A DNA stretch of 64,000 nt from Amphritea japonica ATCC BAA-1530 (GTDB taxonomy: Bacteria > Pseudomonadota > Gammaproteobacteria > Pseudomonadales > Balneatricaceae). Position numbers and translations under genes: made by a program. The stretch spans positions 1,992,693 through 2,056,692 of the forward strand of contig NZ_AP014545.1 of assembly GCF_016592435.1 (NCBI RefSeq), given 5' to 3'. The notes beneath the pieces were generated by a model that was given only the letters and a program-made list of their open reading frames with translations, was not told the origin of the DNA and did no database searches. Shown one piece after another: positions 55,145-64,000 of the stretch (the stretch's first letter is position 1; each line of letters begins with the position of its first letter).

Positions 55145-56584
55145 TTACGAAGAACAGCTAAGCGAGATATTTTTCCCCGATTCAGGGGTTGGTTGAGAGT
55201 ATATATCGAAATTGTCACTATAGGGATCTCTCAGTGCTGCTTGCAGTTGAGCCAGATCATCAAAGTTTCCCTGTTCAGCGCGTTCAATGACATGCTGGGC
55301 AAGATAGCTTCGCATAATTACTCGTGGATTATTCCGCGCCATTAACGGCAATGCGTCTTTCTCAACACGCTCAAGATATACAGCCAGCCACTGAGTGACT
55401 GCCGAGGTACTCCCAAGCAAGAGAGTAATCGCTTCGGCATCCCCGGACACCGCTTTTTCTAGAGCAAGAAAAGCAGCATTATAATCGCATTCAGCTTGTT
55501 CCAGTAATTGCAGATACTCTTCAATTACTTTCCCATCAGCATCTGTTTTGCCCGCCATACCCAGTCGTAATTTCATTTGCTCGGTATACGCAATCGCATA
55601 GACCGGCTGAAAACGCTTAAGCGCCACTTCAAGATCAGCCTGTTTGATCAGCCCTGTCAGACTCTGAGCCAGACATACGCAGTTCCACATCGCTACAGAA
55701 GGCTGTTGCTGATAAGCATAACGACCATGTTCATCGGTTCGGTTGCAAATATAGCCAGGCTGGTAATCATCCAAAAAACCAAACGGGCCATAATCAAGGG
55801 TAAAGCCCAGGATAGACATATTATCGCTATTCATTACACCATGACAAAAACCTACTGTTTGCCACTGAGCAATTAGTCTTGCAGTCCTTTCTACCACGAC
55901 TGAAAACATTGCGAGATAGGGATTATCCATCTTTGCACAATCCGGATAATGATGTTCAATAACAAAATCAGCCAATTGTTTTAGCTGCTCCGGACGCCGG
56001 GTATAATAAAAATATTCAAAATGACCAAAGCGGATATGACTGGGGCAGATTCGCACCATACTGGCGGCGAATTCAATCGACTCACGATAGATCTGAGTTT
56101 CACTGCCAATGATGCAGAGTGCACGGCTTGTCGGTATACCTAATGTAGCTAAAGCTTCACTGCATAGGTATTCACGAATGACTGATCGCAGAGCAGCCCG
56201 GCCATCACCATGCCTTGAATAAGGTGTTTTACCACTGCCTTTGAGTTGTAACTCCCAACGCTGTCCATCACATCCTGTGACATCACCTAATAAAGCGGCT
56301 CTGCCATCTCCAAGTTGTGGTGTGTAACCACCAAACTGATGCCCTGAATAAACTGACGCGATGGGATTGCTGCCCACAAGGGGCTGGTGACCACCAAATC
56401 GATCACTGAGTTGTTCCGGGCTTGCCTGACAGGGGTCCAGCCCAATCAGGTCGGCAGCGTCAGTATTGAAAGCAACCAGATGCGGATTTTTAAGGGGCTG
56501 CAAGGAAACAGGGCTGTAAAAAGACTCGGGTAACTGACTGAACCGGCTTGCCAGCAATAGCTCATCCAAACCCTTCCGGCTCAT
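55145..56584 (-). CDS. selO: Protein adenylyltransferase SelO
   Basis: Pseudokinase-fold enzyme that transfers AMP to protein hydroxyls, linked to redox stress in E. coli. The 479 residues show SGHQFGGYTPQLGDGRA (nucleotide loop), LQLKGSGKTPYSRHGDGRA, HGVMNSDNMSILG and LDYGPFGFLD, which give the inverted ATP-binding site and metal ligands. The C-terminus ends SLSCSS with the conserved redox cysteine. It precedes no obvious partner; the DEAD-box gene is 18 bases upstream on the same strand. Confidence 0.93.
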   Translation of the reverse strand: MSRKGLDELLLASRFSQLPESFYSPVSLQPLKNPHLVAFNTDAADLIGLDPCQASPEQLSDRFGGHQPLVGSNPIASVYSGHQFGGYTPQLGDGRAALLGDVTGCDGQRWELQLKGSGKTPYSRHGDGRAALRSVIREYLCSEALATLGIPTSRALCIIGSETQIYRESIEFAASMVRICPSHIRFGHFEYFYYTRRPEQLKQLADFVIEHHYPDCAKMDNPYLAMFSVVVERTARLIAQWQTVGFCHGVMNSDNMSILGFTLDYGPFGFLDDYQPGYICNRTDEHGRYAYQQQPSVAMWNCVCLAQSLTGLIKQADLEVALKRFQPVYAIAYTEQMKLRLGMAGKTDADGKVIEEYLQLLEQAECDYNAAFLALEKAVSGDAEAITLLLGSTSAVTQWLAVYLERVEKDALPLMARNNPRVIMRSYLAQHVIERAEQGNFDDLAQLQAALRDPYSDNFDIYSQPTPESGKNISLSCSS

Positions 56585-56602
56585 TATCAGCGACCGTCGT
56601 TA

Positions 56603-58021
56603 CTAGACAGGCTCAAGTAAGTTCGGGTCCGGATAGACACATTCCATCTTAACACCCGCCACTTCTTCAATCTCTGGTAGCAGAAAGGCATCATCTTCAG
56701 TTGCGAAACTGATCGAGGTTCCCTTAGATCCAGCCCTTCCGGTACGGCCGATACGATGCACATAATCATCAGCATCTTCCGGTAACGAATAGTTAATCAC
56801 ATGACTGATGGCATCAACATGAATACCGCGCCCAGCGACATCTGTAGCGACCAGAATGTTGATCCTTCCTTCGCGGAAATCTTCCAGGGTTTTCAAACGC
56901 TTTTGTTGAGCAATTTCACCAGACATCAACGCCGCTTTCAAACCATCCTTCTGTAACCGCTCGGCTAATCGACGGGTTTCATCACGGCGATTACCGAAAA
57001 CAATAACCCGATGCAACTGATTAAGCTGCATAAAATTTCTCAATAGTTTGTATTTATCCTGCCTGGATACCAGATAAACCAACTGTTTTACCGAATCGGT
57101 GCTTTTCTGTTCCGGTGCAATCTCGATCACCTTGGCATCAACTGTCCATTGCTGCGCAAGGTTCATAATATCATCGGTAAATGTTGCGCTATAAAGTAAC
57201 GTCTGACGATCACCTTTTCTCGGCGTGTGACGAATAATCGTGCGTACATCCGGGATAAAGCCCATGCTAAGCATGCGGTCTGCCTCGTCCAGCACCAACA
57301 CTTCAACATCACCCAAATCTACTGAAGAGGAGCGAATAAAATCGATTAAACGGCCAGGGGTAGCAACAATAATATCAACAGGACGCACCGCAAGCTGCTT
57401 ACGCTGCTTTTCATAATCCATGCCGCCCACCAGTGCTACCACACTGATGTCAGCGTACTTACCCGTCTCTTCTGCATCAGACGCAATCTGTAATGCCAGT
57501 TCACGGGTAGGCGCAATGATTAATGCACGAGGAACTCCTTTAGCAGCCTTATGCTCAAGCGGATAGTCCAGTAAATCCGTGATAATACTAATCAGAAACG
57601 CAGCAGTTTTACCCGTGCCGGTCTGGGCTTTACCGATCATATCCCTACCCTCAAGGGACTCAATCAGGGTTGCTGACTGAATATCAGAGCAGTATTTAAA
57701 ATTAAGATCTGCTATCGCATGCATAACCGCATCCGGTAGATCAAAATCATGGAAACGTTGCTTTCCTTCTACAGGCTCTACCGGAAACTGATCACGACTC
57801 CAGGCCTTGGCTGGCTTTGGCTTCGCTTTTGAAGCTGAAACATTCTTGGTTGACCGAGAGCCCTCTTTAACAGGCTTATCTTTAGGCATTCGTTGAGACC
57901 TTTTTTCACCAGGCGCAGAAGAATCTTCATTAGTCGATCCGGCACCAGAGTCAGTTGCTGCAGGAACATTATCATCTGAACGCTTAAATATTTTTTTAAC
58001 AAAGTCATACCTTATTCGCAT
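56603..58021 (-). CDS. DEAD-box RNA helicase (RhlB/RhlE-like)
   Basis: ATP-dependent RNA helicase of 472 residues. A charged, lysine-rich N-terminal extension (about 1-90) precedes the two RecA domains. Motifs: the Q-motif region [20 protein letters not shown] (I), [24 protein letters not shown] (II), YSATF (III), [11 protein letters not shown] and [10 protein letters not shown] (VI). The sequence and lack of a long C-terminal tail fit the RhlB-type found in Pseudomonas. The frame is open from 58084 inside dinG; ATG at 58021, just after the dinG stop, is preferred. Confidence 0.9.
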   Translation of the reverse strand: MRIRYDFVKKIFKRSDDNVPAATDSGAGSTNEDSSAPGEKRSQRMPKDKPVKEGSRSTKNVSASKAKPKPAKAWSRDQFPVEPVEGKQRFHDFDLPDAVMHAIADLNFKYCSDIQSATLIESLEGRDMIGKAQTGTGKTAAFLISIITDLLDYPLEHKAAKGVPRALIIAPTRELALQIASDAEETGKYADISVVALVGGMDYEKQRKQLAVRPVDIIVATPGRLIDFIRSSSVDLGDVEVLVLDEADRMLSMGFIPDVRTIIRHTPRKGDRQTLLYSATFTDDIMNLAQQWTVDAKVIEIAPEQKSTDSVKQLVYLVSRQDKYKLLRNFMQLNQLHRVIVFGNRRDETRRLAERLQKDGLKAALMSGEIAQQKRLKTLEDFREGRINILVATDVAGRGIHVDAISHVINYSLPEDADDYVHRIGRTGRAGSKGTSISFATEDDAFLLPEIEEVAGVKMECVYPDPNLLEPV

Positions 58022-58031
58022 CAGCGAACGG

Positions 58032-60152
58032 TTAGCTAATATTTCTTCGAAATGGAGGTAAGGAGTCAAGTAACTGCCGACCATAACGCCGGGTTACAAC
58101 ACGTCTATCCAGAAGTACAATCCGCCCCCTGTCCTGCTCCGTTCGCAGCAGCCGACCAGCGGCCTGGGTTAACCGTACCGATGCCATCGGCACCGACCAT
58201 TCCATAAAAGGGTTACCCCCACGCTGTTCAATCCACTCAGCCATGGTGGCGTCAACCGGGTCATCCGGCACACTAAAGGGGATCTTAGTGATAATAACCT
58301 CAGTGAGATAATCACCGGGCAGATCAACACCTTCAGTAAAAGAGGCAAGGCCAAATATTACGCTGCCTCGCCCCTCATCGATCTCAACTTTATGGCGTTT
58401 CAGAATTTCATTCTTACTAAAATCACCCTGCGACAGAACCCTATTGTTGAGCTTTTCGTCCAGACTGGCAAGTACTGATCTCATCTGACGCCATGAACTG
58501 AACAGAACCAGCGTACCAGTATCGGTTTTAAGCTCAGAATTAAGGTAATCGCCAACGGCCTGAGTGTGCAATTCAGGGTCATTCGCTTCAACTTTCATTG
58601 AGGGTACATAGAGCTCTGCCGCATGATAGTGGTCAAACGGACTCGCCAGACTATGACAAGGCGTTTCCTGCGGCAGCCCAAGATCACCCAGAAGACGATC
58701 AAACCGCCCCAGTGCTGTCAGCGTGGCAGAGGTAACAACTGCCGCATAGCAATGCTGCCAAAGGTTCATTTGGAGCATCTCAGCAGCCGAGACCGGTGCT
58801 GTGCTGCACTCGAAATCATATCCCTGTGCGGTTTCGACAAGGCTAATCCAGCGCGCTGTCGGCGTGCTGTTCTCTGCATCAGGGTGACCCATTGATCGAC
58901 CCAGACCCGTAATACTCTGCATCCGGGCCACCATCATACCCAGCCGGGGATACCAGCTTTCTGCCGGCTGACGATCGATCCCTCCGTCACCATCCAGCGA
59001 TTCTTTCAGCAGATCAAGGATCATCTCCAACCGGGAAGCCATTCTTGCTGCAAGGTTTTCTACCTGTAAACCAAATTGCTTAACCTCCTCAGGAACAACT
59101 CCGCCAGTGTAACGAAAACGTTCCCGAGGCCTTTTGAAGGACTCATCCATCAGTACAGGTCTGATAAGTTCAGCCCAGTTATTGAGAACAACTTGCAAGT
59201 CTTCAGCGGGCTTTTGTAGCTGTTTAACATAATCAGCGAGTAGTTGTGGATTGCCTGTCTGATCGAGCATCTTACTTAACTGCTTAATATTACTCGCCAG
59301 CCAACGCTCGGTTGATTTAAGTCGGATATTAAAAGAAAAGTGACCACTGGCCTTATCAGACAGATGATGACCTTCATCGAAAATATAAATAGTTTCTGCG
59401 GGGTCAGGCAGAATTGCACCACCGCCTAATGCGAGGTCGGCCAGAACAATATCGTGGTTAGCGATGACGCATTCGACCTGATCCAGATCTTTACGCGCTT
59501 TAAAAAAGCTACAGGCTGAAAAATTACTACAACGACGATTGGTACATTGAAGGTGATCGCTGGTTAAAGGCCTCCAGTCTTCTTCACTTATATCCTGACT
59601 CAGGTTATCCCTATCACCATCCCAACGGCCTGCCGCAAACTCATTCAGCAAACTTTTATAAAACTCGACCGTCTCAGTATCTAATCGTAAAGCCAACTCG
59701 TCTTCATACAGTGCCTGCTGTCCCGTTGAGCCATTAGCATCCAGATGCTGTTCCGCTTTGCTGATACAAAAATATCGACCCCGCCCTTTTGCCAGAGCAA
59801 AAGTAACAGACAGGCCTGCGTGTTCAGCCACCTCTGGCAGGTCTTTATTAAGCAACTGCTCCTGCAGAGCAACCGTTGCTGTAGAGAGAACAACTTTCTT
59901 ACCCTTCGCCTTTGCAATAGGTAAGACCGCCAACAGATAACCGATGGTTTTACCTGTACCGGTACCCGCTTCAATCACACTGATGTGTTTTTCACCGAGA
60001 CGATGAGACTTTTCATCTTCAAGGATAGCACCAAGCACCTTAGCAACCTCGGCAATCATTTGCTTCTGCCCCATACGTGGTTTCAGCTGACGGCTATCTA
60101 AAAAACGCCGGTACGCTCCCTGTATCTCTTTTTTTATCTCTTCTGAAAGCAC
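58032..60152 (-). CDS. dinG: ATP-dependent DNA helicase DinG
   Basis: XPD-like 5'-3' DNA helicase of the SOS response; it unwinds R-loops and D-loops. The 706 residues have [15 protein letters not shown] (Walker A, about 62-76), four cysteines for an iron-sulphur cluster (in [24 protein letters not shown], about 127-217), [10 protein letters not shown] (DEAH) and [14 protein letters not shown] (motif VI). It lies divergently from lexA, with LexA-box sequences in the 129-base gap, so SOS control is well supported. Confidence 0.95.
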   Translation of the reverse strand: MLSEEIKKEIQGAYRRFLDSRQLKPRMGQKQMIAEVAKVLGAILEDEKSHRLGEKHISVIEAGTGTGKTIGYLLAVLPIAKAKGKKVVLSTATVALQEQLLNKDLPEVAEHAGLSVTFALAKGRGRYFCISKAEQHLDANGSTGQQALYEDELALRLDTETVEFYKSLLNEFAAGRWDGDRDNLSQDISEEDWRPLTSDHLQCTNRRCSNFSACSFFKARKDLDQVECVIANHDIVLADLALGGGAILPDPAETIYIFDEGHHLSDKASGHFSFNIRLKSTERWLASNIKQLSKMLDQTGNPQLLADYVKQLQKPAEDLQVVLNNWAELIRPVLMDESFKRPRERFRYTGGVVPEEVKQFGLQVENLAARMASRLEMILDLLKESLDGDGGIDRQPAESWYPRLGMMVARMQSITGLGRSMGHPDAENSTPTARWISLVETAQGYDFECSTAPVSAAEMLQMNLWQHCYAAVVTSATLTALGRFDRLLGDLGLPQETPCHSLASPFDHYHAAELYVPSMKVEANDPELHTQAVGDYLNSELKTDTGTLVLFSSWRQMRSVLASLDEKLNNRVLSQGDFSKNEILKRHKVEIDEGRGSVIFGLASFTEGVDLPGDYLTEVIITKIPFSVPDDPVDATMAEWIEQRGGNPFMEWSVPMASVRLTQAAGRLLRTEQDRGRIVLLDRRVVTRRYGRQLLDSLPPFRRNIS

Positions 60153-60198
60153 CTAACCGCCCTAATACGCTTTAACCACGTGCATTCTAGCAATAATA

Positions 60199-60214
60199 CT
60201 GGATAAATAGACAG
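60199..60214. promoter_or_regulatory. LexA box candidate 1 (dinG side)
   Basis: CTGGATAAATAGACAG fits CTG-N10-CAG, 46 bases before the dinG start. It deviates from CTGT at one base. Confidence 0.55.
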
Positions 60215-60238
60215 AAAAAAGTTTACAAAGCCAAAATA

Positions 60239-60254
60239 CTGTATATAGTTACAG
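60239..60254. promoter_or_regulatory. LexA box 2, near-consensus
   Basis: CTGTATATAGTTACAG matches the CTGT-N8-ACAG consensus with the AT-rich spacer of E. coli lexA boxes. It lies 27 bases before the lexA start. Confidence 0.9.
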
Positions 60255-60257
60255 CTA

Positions 60258-60273
60258 CTGGATAAAAAAACAG
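60258..60273. promoter_or_regulatory. LexA box 3, next to the lexA start
   Basis: CTGGATAAAAAAACAG fits CTG-N10-CAG and ends eight bases before the ATG, three bases after box 2. Tandem boxes fit autorepression of lexA. Confidence 0.7.
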
Positions 60274-60281
60274 AGTTCATC

Positions 60282-60887
60282 ATGAAACTGACACAACGCC
60301 AAACAGATGTACTTGAATGCATTAAACACTGCATTAGCACTACCGGCTATCCGCCTACCCGTGCTGATATTGCTAAAGCGCTGGGGTTTAAATCAGCCAA
60401 CGCTGCGGAGGAACACCTCAAGGCCCTTGCCCGTAAAGGAGCCATTGAAATGATCCCCGGCACCTCACGGGGAATCCGTATTCCAGGGTTTGATGATGAA
60501 GAGCCCGGCCTCCCAATCGTCGGGCAGGTTGCAGCTGGAGAGCCGATTCTGGCGCAAGAGAATGTCGAAGATAGAATTACAATCGCATCAGACTTCTTCC
60601 ATCCCCCTGCAGACTACCTGTTGAAGGTACGGGGTACGAGTATGAAAGATGTCGGCATCATGGACGGTGACTTATTAGCCGTACATCAATGCCAGACCGC
60701 AAAAGATGGCGAGATCGTTGTCGCCCGAATAGACAACGATGTCACCGTCAAACGCTTTAAGCGCGAAGGTAACATCGTGTACCTAGTTGCAGAAAACGAA
60801 GAGTTCGAGCCCATTGTAGTCAACCTGCAAGAACAGGAACTATCAATCGAAGGCCTCGGGGTCGGAGTTATCAGAAGAGGACAGTAA
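60282..60887 (+). CDS. lexA: LexA repressor
   Basis: Repressor of the SOS regulon that cleaves itself when bound to RecA filaments. The 201 residues have an N-terminal winged helix (about 1-66, [27 protein letters not shown]), the Ala85-Gly86 cleavage site in VGQVAAGEP, and the Ser120/Lys157 dyad in GTSMKDVGI and DVTVKRF. Two LexA boxes precede it. sulA follows after two bases, as in Pseudomonas. Confidence 0.97.
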   Translation: MKLTQRQTDVLECIKHCISTTGYPPTRADIAKALGFKSANAAEEHLKALARKGAIEMIPGTSRGIRIPGFDDEEPGLPIVGQVAAGEPILAQENVEDRITIASDFFHPPADYLLKVRGTSMKDVGIMDGDLLAVHQCQTAKDGEIVVARIDNDVTVKRFKREGNIVYLVAENEEFEPIVVNLQEQELSIEGLGVGVIRRGQ

Positions 60888-60889
60888 TC

Positions 60890-61345
60890 ATGTTGCAAGC
60901 AGTTAGCAAACTCACCCGTTCAGAGCCCGTTCTACCCAGCTTAATCCGTCCGATTGCCCCGCAGGCTGATCATTCCGGACTGGCTGGAAAAGTGACCGAA
61001 ATCGTTCTACAGAACAGTGATTTCGAGCAGATGACTATGCTACTGCCCTTGCTTGCACAGCTAAGTAACGATGATCGCTGGTTTGCCTGGATCGCACCGC
61101 CCACAACACTACCTAAAGACCTGCTCGAAGCAGCGGGTATTGACTTAAATAAAGTCATGTTACTTCAACCCGATCAGGGGCACTCAACTTACCAACTGGC
61201 TTGCCAGGCACTAAAAGCCGGAACATGCCATGCCGTTATCAGCTGGCCTGGCGCGCTCAGCAGCGCTGAGCTTAGTGGACTTGAAGATGCCGCCGAGAAT
61301 GGCCAAAGCCACGGGATAGTCATTCGCGATCGAAGGGCTGCTTAG
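60890..61345 (+). CDS. sulA: SOS cell division inhibitor SulA
   Basis: Inhibits FtsZ assembly during DNA damage. The 151 residues have GLAGKVTEIVLQNSDFEQ near the N-terminus and DRWFAWIAPP in the middle, as in the Pseudomonas lexA-linked SulA (the E. coli form is about 169). An unfolded C-terminus, typical of Lon substrates, is not obvious. It starts two bases after lexA, so both respond to the same boxes, and it ends before a terminator. Confidence 0.87.
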   Translation: MLQAVSKLTRSEPVLPSLIRPIAPQADHSGLAGKVTEIVLQNSDFEQMTMLLPLLAQLSNDDRWFAWIAPPTTLPKDLLEAAGIDLNKVMLLQPDQGHSTYQLACQALKAGTCHAVISWPGALSSAELSGLEDAAENGQSHGIVIRDRRAA

Positions 61346-61355
61346 ATACACACAC

Positions 61356-61386
61356 AAAAAAACAGCGCATCGGCGCTGTTTTTTTT
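61356..61386. terminator. Bidirectional terminator after sulA
   Basis: AACAGCGC / GCGCTGTT stem with a four-base loop, flanked by seven A and eight T. It serves lexA-sulA and the converging 61406 gene. Confidence 0.88.
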
Positions 61387-61405
61387 ACGCAATTATAAAT
61401 ACTTG

Positions 61406-61678
61406 CTAGTGAATAACATGATGCTGGGATTCATTTTCATCTTCAGGCTCTGAGTCTAAAGCATCCGCGGCACCCGCAGCTTTAACATTCAGATCAGAGA
61501 TCATATGAATTCCTGCGGTCAACATCACTTTAGCGACATCAATACACTCATCATCCAACTGCGCTCTGACATCATCAGAAAAACAGATCCGCATGATAGG
61601 TTCATCATCTGAATCAGCTCTGCGCAACGCGATCTGACCATTCTCCAGCTCAATTATTTCAAGAAACATATCTGACAT
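61406..61678 (-). CDS. Conserved hypothetical acidic protein
   Basis: A 90-residue cytosolic protein, acidic at the C-terminus (LDSEPEDENESQ) with two histidines at the end. The core, FLEIIELENGQIALRRADSDDEP, looks like a small beta domain. A similar short gene stands between sulA and topA in Pseudomonas. Function unknown. It follows the DUF6586 gene on the same strand after a short gap. Confidence 0.65.
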   Translation of the reverse strand: MSDMFLEIIELENGQIALRRADSDDEPIMRICFSDDVRAQLDDECIDVAKVMLTAGIHMISDLNVKAAGAADALDSEPEDENESQHHVIH

Positions 61679-61723
61679 AACTATCTCAATATAACCTTTA
61701 ATGAAGCTTCAATTAGCTCTCGA

Positions 61724-62248
61724 TCACCATTCCTGCATACCTACACGCAGACGCTCGATCAACGCTTTAAACTGACCAAACCACTCCTGATACTCACGAA
61801 TGATATCGCCATCTTCTGCATGATTCGGATTAATCTGCATCACATGTATCTCTGATACACTCTCAGCCTGCCCAGCTGACGCCTGGTGATCCTCTGCACG
61901 CCAACAGCCTTTATAAGCCGCCAGCAAATGGTGCAACCAACTTTCAGGATCATTATGGAGTTGCTGTAGCTCTGCAACCTCAGGTGCCTCAAGCCCCTGA
62001 GACTCCATCTGCTCAACCAGCTGACTCAGCTTAGTAATCCGGTTAGCATCAAAACTGTACTGCTCCGCAATCTCTCGCAACAAAGAGCTATAGGCCGATA
62101 CCATATGAAACAATACCGACTCGTTATAGGACTCGATCAGAGCATGCTTACTCCAACCAGTTGATTCCTGTGCCGCTTTAAGCGCATCCAGATGGATACG
62201 GGTAAAGTTTAACTTCTGATTGGTACGGGTAAGATAAACGCCACTCAT
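61724..62248 (-). CDS. DUF6586-family protein
   Basis: A 174-residue cytosolic, mostly helical protein. The N-terminus LTRTNQKLNFTRIHLDALK matches the small family (DUF6586 as I recall it) found next to topA in Pseudomonas and relatives. Function unknown. It lies 12 bases after the topA stop on the same strand, so it is probably co-transcribed with topA. Confidence 0.72.
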   Translation of the reverse strand: MSGVYLTRTNQKLNFTRIHLDALKAAQESTGWSKHALIESYNESVLFHMVSAYSSLLREIAEQYSFDANRITKLSQLVEQMESQGLEAPEVAELQQLHNDPESWLHHLLAAYKGCWRAEDHQASAGQAESVSEIHVMQINPNHAEDGDIIREYQEWFGQFKALIERLRVGMQEW

Positions 62249-62260
62249 TCGAGTCTCCGA

Positions 62261-64000
62261 TTATTTCTTTTTTGTCGCTTTCTTCTTCGCTTTAGCAGCT
62301 TCAATGCTCCAACTGCCACCGGTATAGAATGCACGCCAGCCAGTGGCTTTGCCATTGACTTCCGTCATAACGTACTGCTCTTTTGTTTTACGACTATAAC
62401 GGACAACTGTTGGGTTACCTTCGTCATCGGCAACCGGCGCACTGAAGAGGAATTTATACTTAGGATCAATTTCCCCTTTATGCGGCAACAACTCAGCGAC
62501 TTTAGGTGCGCGAGTTTCCCGCTTACGGGGGAACTGACTGGCCGCAAGAAACAGCCCTGATGCACCATCCCGCAAGATAAAGGTATCTTCAACATTGTCA
62601 CAAGCCAGTTCAGGCATAGGTACAGGATCCATTTTCGGCGGCGCTGCTTCTCCACTTCGCAATAACTTACGAGTATTTTTACAGGTCTCACTTGTGCAAC
62701 CAAAGAACTTGCCAAACCGACCGGTTTTAAGTTGCATCTCAGCGCCACACTTATCGCAGTCAAGCACTGGGCCATCATAGCCTTTAATCTTAAAGCTACC
62801 CTGCTCTACCTCAAAACCGGCACAGTCAGGATTATTACCGCAGATATGCAACTTACGCTGCTCATCGATAAGATAACTATCCATCGCGGTATCACAGATC
62901 TTACAACGATGTTTATTACGCAGAATCCGCGACTCTTCTTCTTCATCTCCATCAACACTGACCACTTCATCGCCGTGCACAAGATTCATCGTGCTTTTAC
63001 AGCGTTCTTTGGGTGGTAGCGAGTATCCGGAACATCCCAGGAAAACACCTGTAGTACCGGTACGAATCATCATCTTACGCTCACAACTCGGGCAAGGAAT
63101 GTCCGTTTCGGTTGGTTCGTTCAGGCGCATTCCCGTTTCCGCATGCTGCGCCTGCTCCAAACGATTGCTGAAGCCCTGGTAGAACTGATTCAACAACTCT
63201 TTCCAATCAGCACTACCCGTTGCGATATCATCCAGCGATTCTTCCATTCTGGCAGTAAAGCCAAAATCCATCAGATCCGTAAAATTCTCGACCAGTCGCT
63301 CAGTAACAATATCACCCATTTTCTGAGCATAGAAACGACGATTTTGAACCTCTACGTAGCCTCGATCCTGAATTGTTGAGATGATCGACGCATAAGTAGA
63401 GGGTCGACCTATACCTTTTTTCTCCAGCTCTTTAACCAGACTGGCCTCAGTGAAACGAGGAGCAGGTTTCGTAAAGTGCTGTTTAGGATCCAGCTTTTGA
63501 ACCTGTAATACATCTCCAGGCTGCACATCCGGCAGAATGACATCTTCATCCTTACCGCGACTGTTAAACACCTTAGTGTAACCGTCAAAGCGCAAAATAC
63601 GCCCTTTCGTGCGTAACTCGAAATCGCCTGCGGTAACGGTGACCCGCGTACTGGTATAAAGCGCCGGCGTCATTTGACAAGCAACAAACTGACGACGAAT
63701 CAACTCATACAAGCGCTCAGCGTCCCGCTCCATCCCTTTTAGAGATGTCGCCTCTATTGACACGTCTGAGGGCCGGATCGCTTCATGAGCCTCCTGAGCG
63801 CCCTCTTTGCTGCTATAGGAATTAGGCTTTTCAGGCAGATACTTGGAACCAAAATTGTCGCTGATGTAGTCACGACAATTATTAACCGCTTCCGCACTGA
63901 GGTTGGTCGAGTCGGTTCGCATATACGTGATATAACCCGCTTCATAGAGCCTCTGAGCCAGCATCATCGTTTTCTTAACACCAAAACTGAGTCGCGTACT
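62261..64000 (-). CDS. topA: DNA topoisomerase I, 5' end beyond the window
   Basis: Type IA topoisomerase that relaxes negative supercoils. The frame runs open to the right edge. About 579 residues are present, starting [13 protein letters not shown], which matches an internal E. coli TopA segment. The catalytic tyrosine is in [27 protein letters not shown] and RGYVE follow, then several CxxC zinc-ribbon motifs (for example [17 protein letters not shown] and CDKCGAEM) and a lysine-rich end. It leads the topA-DUF6586-61406 minus-strand run. Confidence 0.95.
   Translation of the reverse strand, partial: STRLSFGVKKTMMLAQRLYEAGYITYMRTDSTNLSAEAVNNCRDYISDNFGSKYLPEKPNSYSSKEGAQEAHEAIRPSDVSIEATSLKGMERDAERLYELIRRQFVACQMTPALYTSTRVTVTAGDFELRTKGRILRFDGYTKVFNSRGKDEDVILPDVQPGDVLQVQKLDPKQHFTKPAPRFTEASLVKELEKKGIGRPSTYASIISTIQDRGYVEVQNRRFYAQKMGDIVTERLVENFTDLMDFGFTARMEESLDDIATGSADWKELLNQFYQGFSNRLEQAQHAETGMRLNEPTETDIPCPSCERKMMIRTGTTGVFLGCSGYSLPPKERCKSTMNLVHGDEVVSVDGDEEEESRILRNKHRCKICDTAMDSYLIDEQRKLHICGNNPDCAGFEVEQGSFKIKGYDGPVLDCDKCGAEMQLKTGRFGKFFGCTSETCKNTRKLLRSGEAAPPKMDPVPMPELACDNVEDTFILRDGASGLFLAASQFPRKRETRAPKVAELLPHKGEIDPKYKFLFSAPVADDEGNPTVVRYSRKTKEQYVMTEVNGKATGWRAFYTGGSWSIEAAKAKKKATKKK

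Noticed and set aside
55145-56584. Selenocysteine in SelO
   Set aside because: The C-terminal position carries a cysteine codon (SLSCSS), and the frame has no internal TGA.
1-64000. tRNA, rRNA or prophage genes
   Set aside because: I saw no cloverleaf or rRNA sequence and no phage structural, integrase or lysis genes; reading by eye may miss a single tRNA.

Overview
The window is chromosomal DNA from a marine gammaproteobacterium, most likely of the Oceanospirillaceae or a neighbouring family within Oceanospirillales/Pseudomonadales. The evidence is gene order: leuCDB-asd-fimV-truA-trpF-(trpBA)-accD-folC-SPOR-cvpA-purF-metZ and lexA-sulA-hypothetical-DUF6586-topA are arranged much as in Pseudomonas and its relatives. 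Class III PHA synthase genes, a RAYT family and moderate GC also fit. No rRNA, tRNA or CRISPR array was seen. The assignment rests on my reading of motifs and gene order; no database search was run.

Layout. 1-5.3 kb: two divergent aconitases (partial acnB, and acnA) with a Fur-like box between them. 5.7-7.9 kb: a RIO-type kinase and a GAF-GGDEF diguanylate cyclase. 7.9-11.6 kb: a compact two-component 4-hydroxyphenylacetate 3-hydroxylase locus (oxygenase, HpaA-type regulator, ligand-sensing flavin reductase) with a shared 15-bp motif in both promoter regions. 11.7-12.7 kb: a DUF2185 protein and a small heat-shock gene behind a ROSE-like RNA thermometer. 12.8-15.8 kb: a complete AmmeMemoRadiSam set (amrB, amrA, divergent amrS). 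A macro-domain gene overlaps the end of amrA, and amrA is readable only through a -1 shift at an A8 run. 15.8-34.3 kb: conserved biosynthetic blocks (dusC, metZ, purF, cvpA, folC, accD, trpABF, truA, fimV, asd, leuBDC), nearly all on the minus strand. 34.5-38.4 kb: a LysR regulator, phaE-phaC and speD.

38.4-41.9 kb is an AT-rich accessory island. It holds a RAYT transposase, a truncated RAYT copy, palindromic repeats with AATCAAT/ATTGATT arms, three unrecognised small genes, and two pieces of a split type I secretion adaptor (hlyD) gene. 42-49 kb returns to conserved genes: phaR, a DUF6489 protein, an MFS transporter, speE, aroC, prmB, an Smr-domain gene, folE and a patatin-like gene. 49.6-56.6 kb: an OmpA-like DUF4892 protein, an alpha/beta hydrolase, a PglL/WaaL-like ligase, sixA-gpsA, a broken small membrane gene and selO. 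56.6-61.3 kb: a DEAD-box helicase, dinG, three LexA boxes and the lexA-sulA operon. The window ends in topA, which is cut by the right edge.

Most likely objects of new biology: the amrB-amrA-macro operon facing amrS, with its slippery A8; the hydroxylase locus with its repeated motif; and the RAYT/palindrome island that interrupts hlyD. Two genes carry single-base homopolymer defects (amrA at 13733-13740 and the small gene at 54853-55079), so base-calling error must be excluded before either is read biologically.
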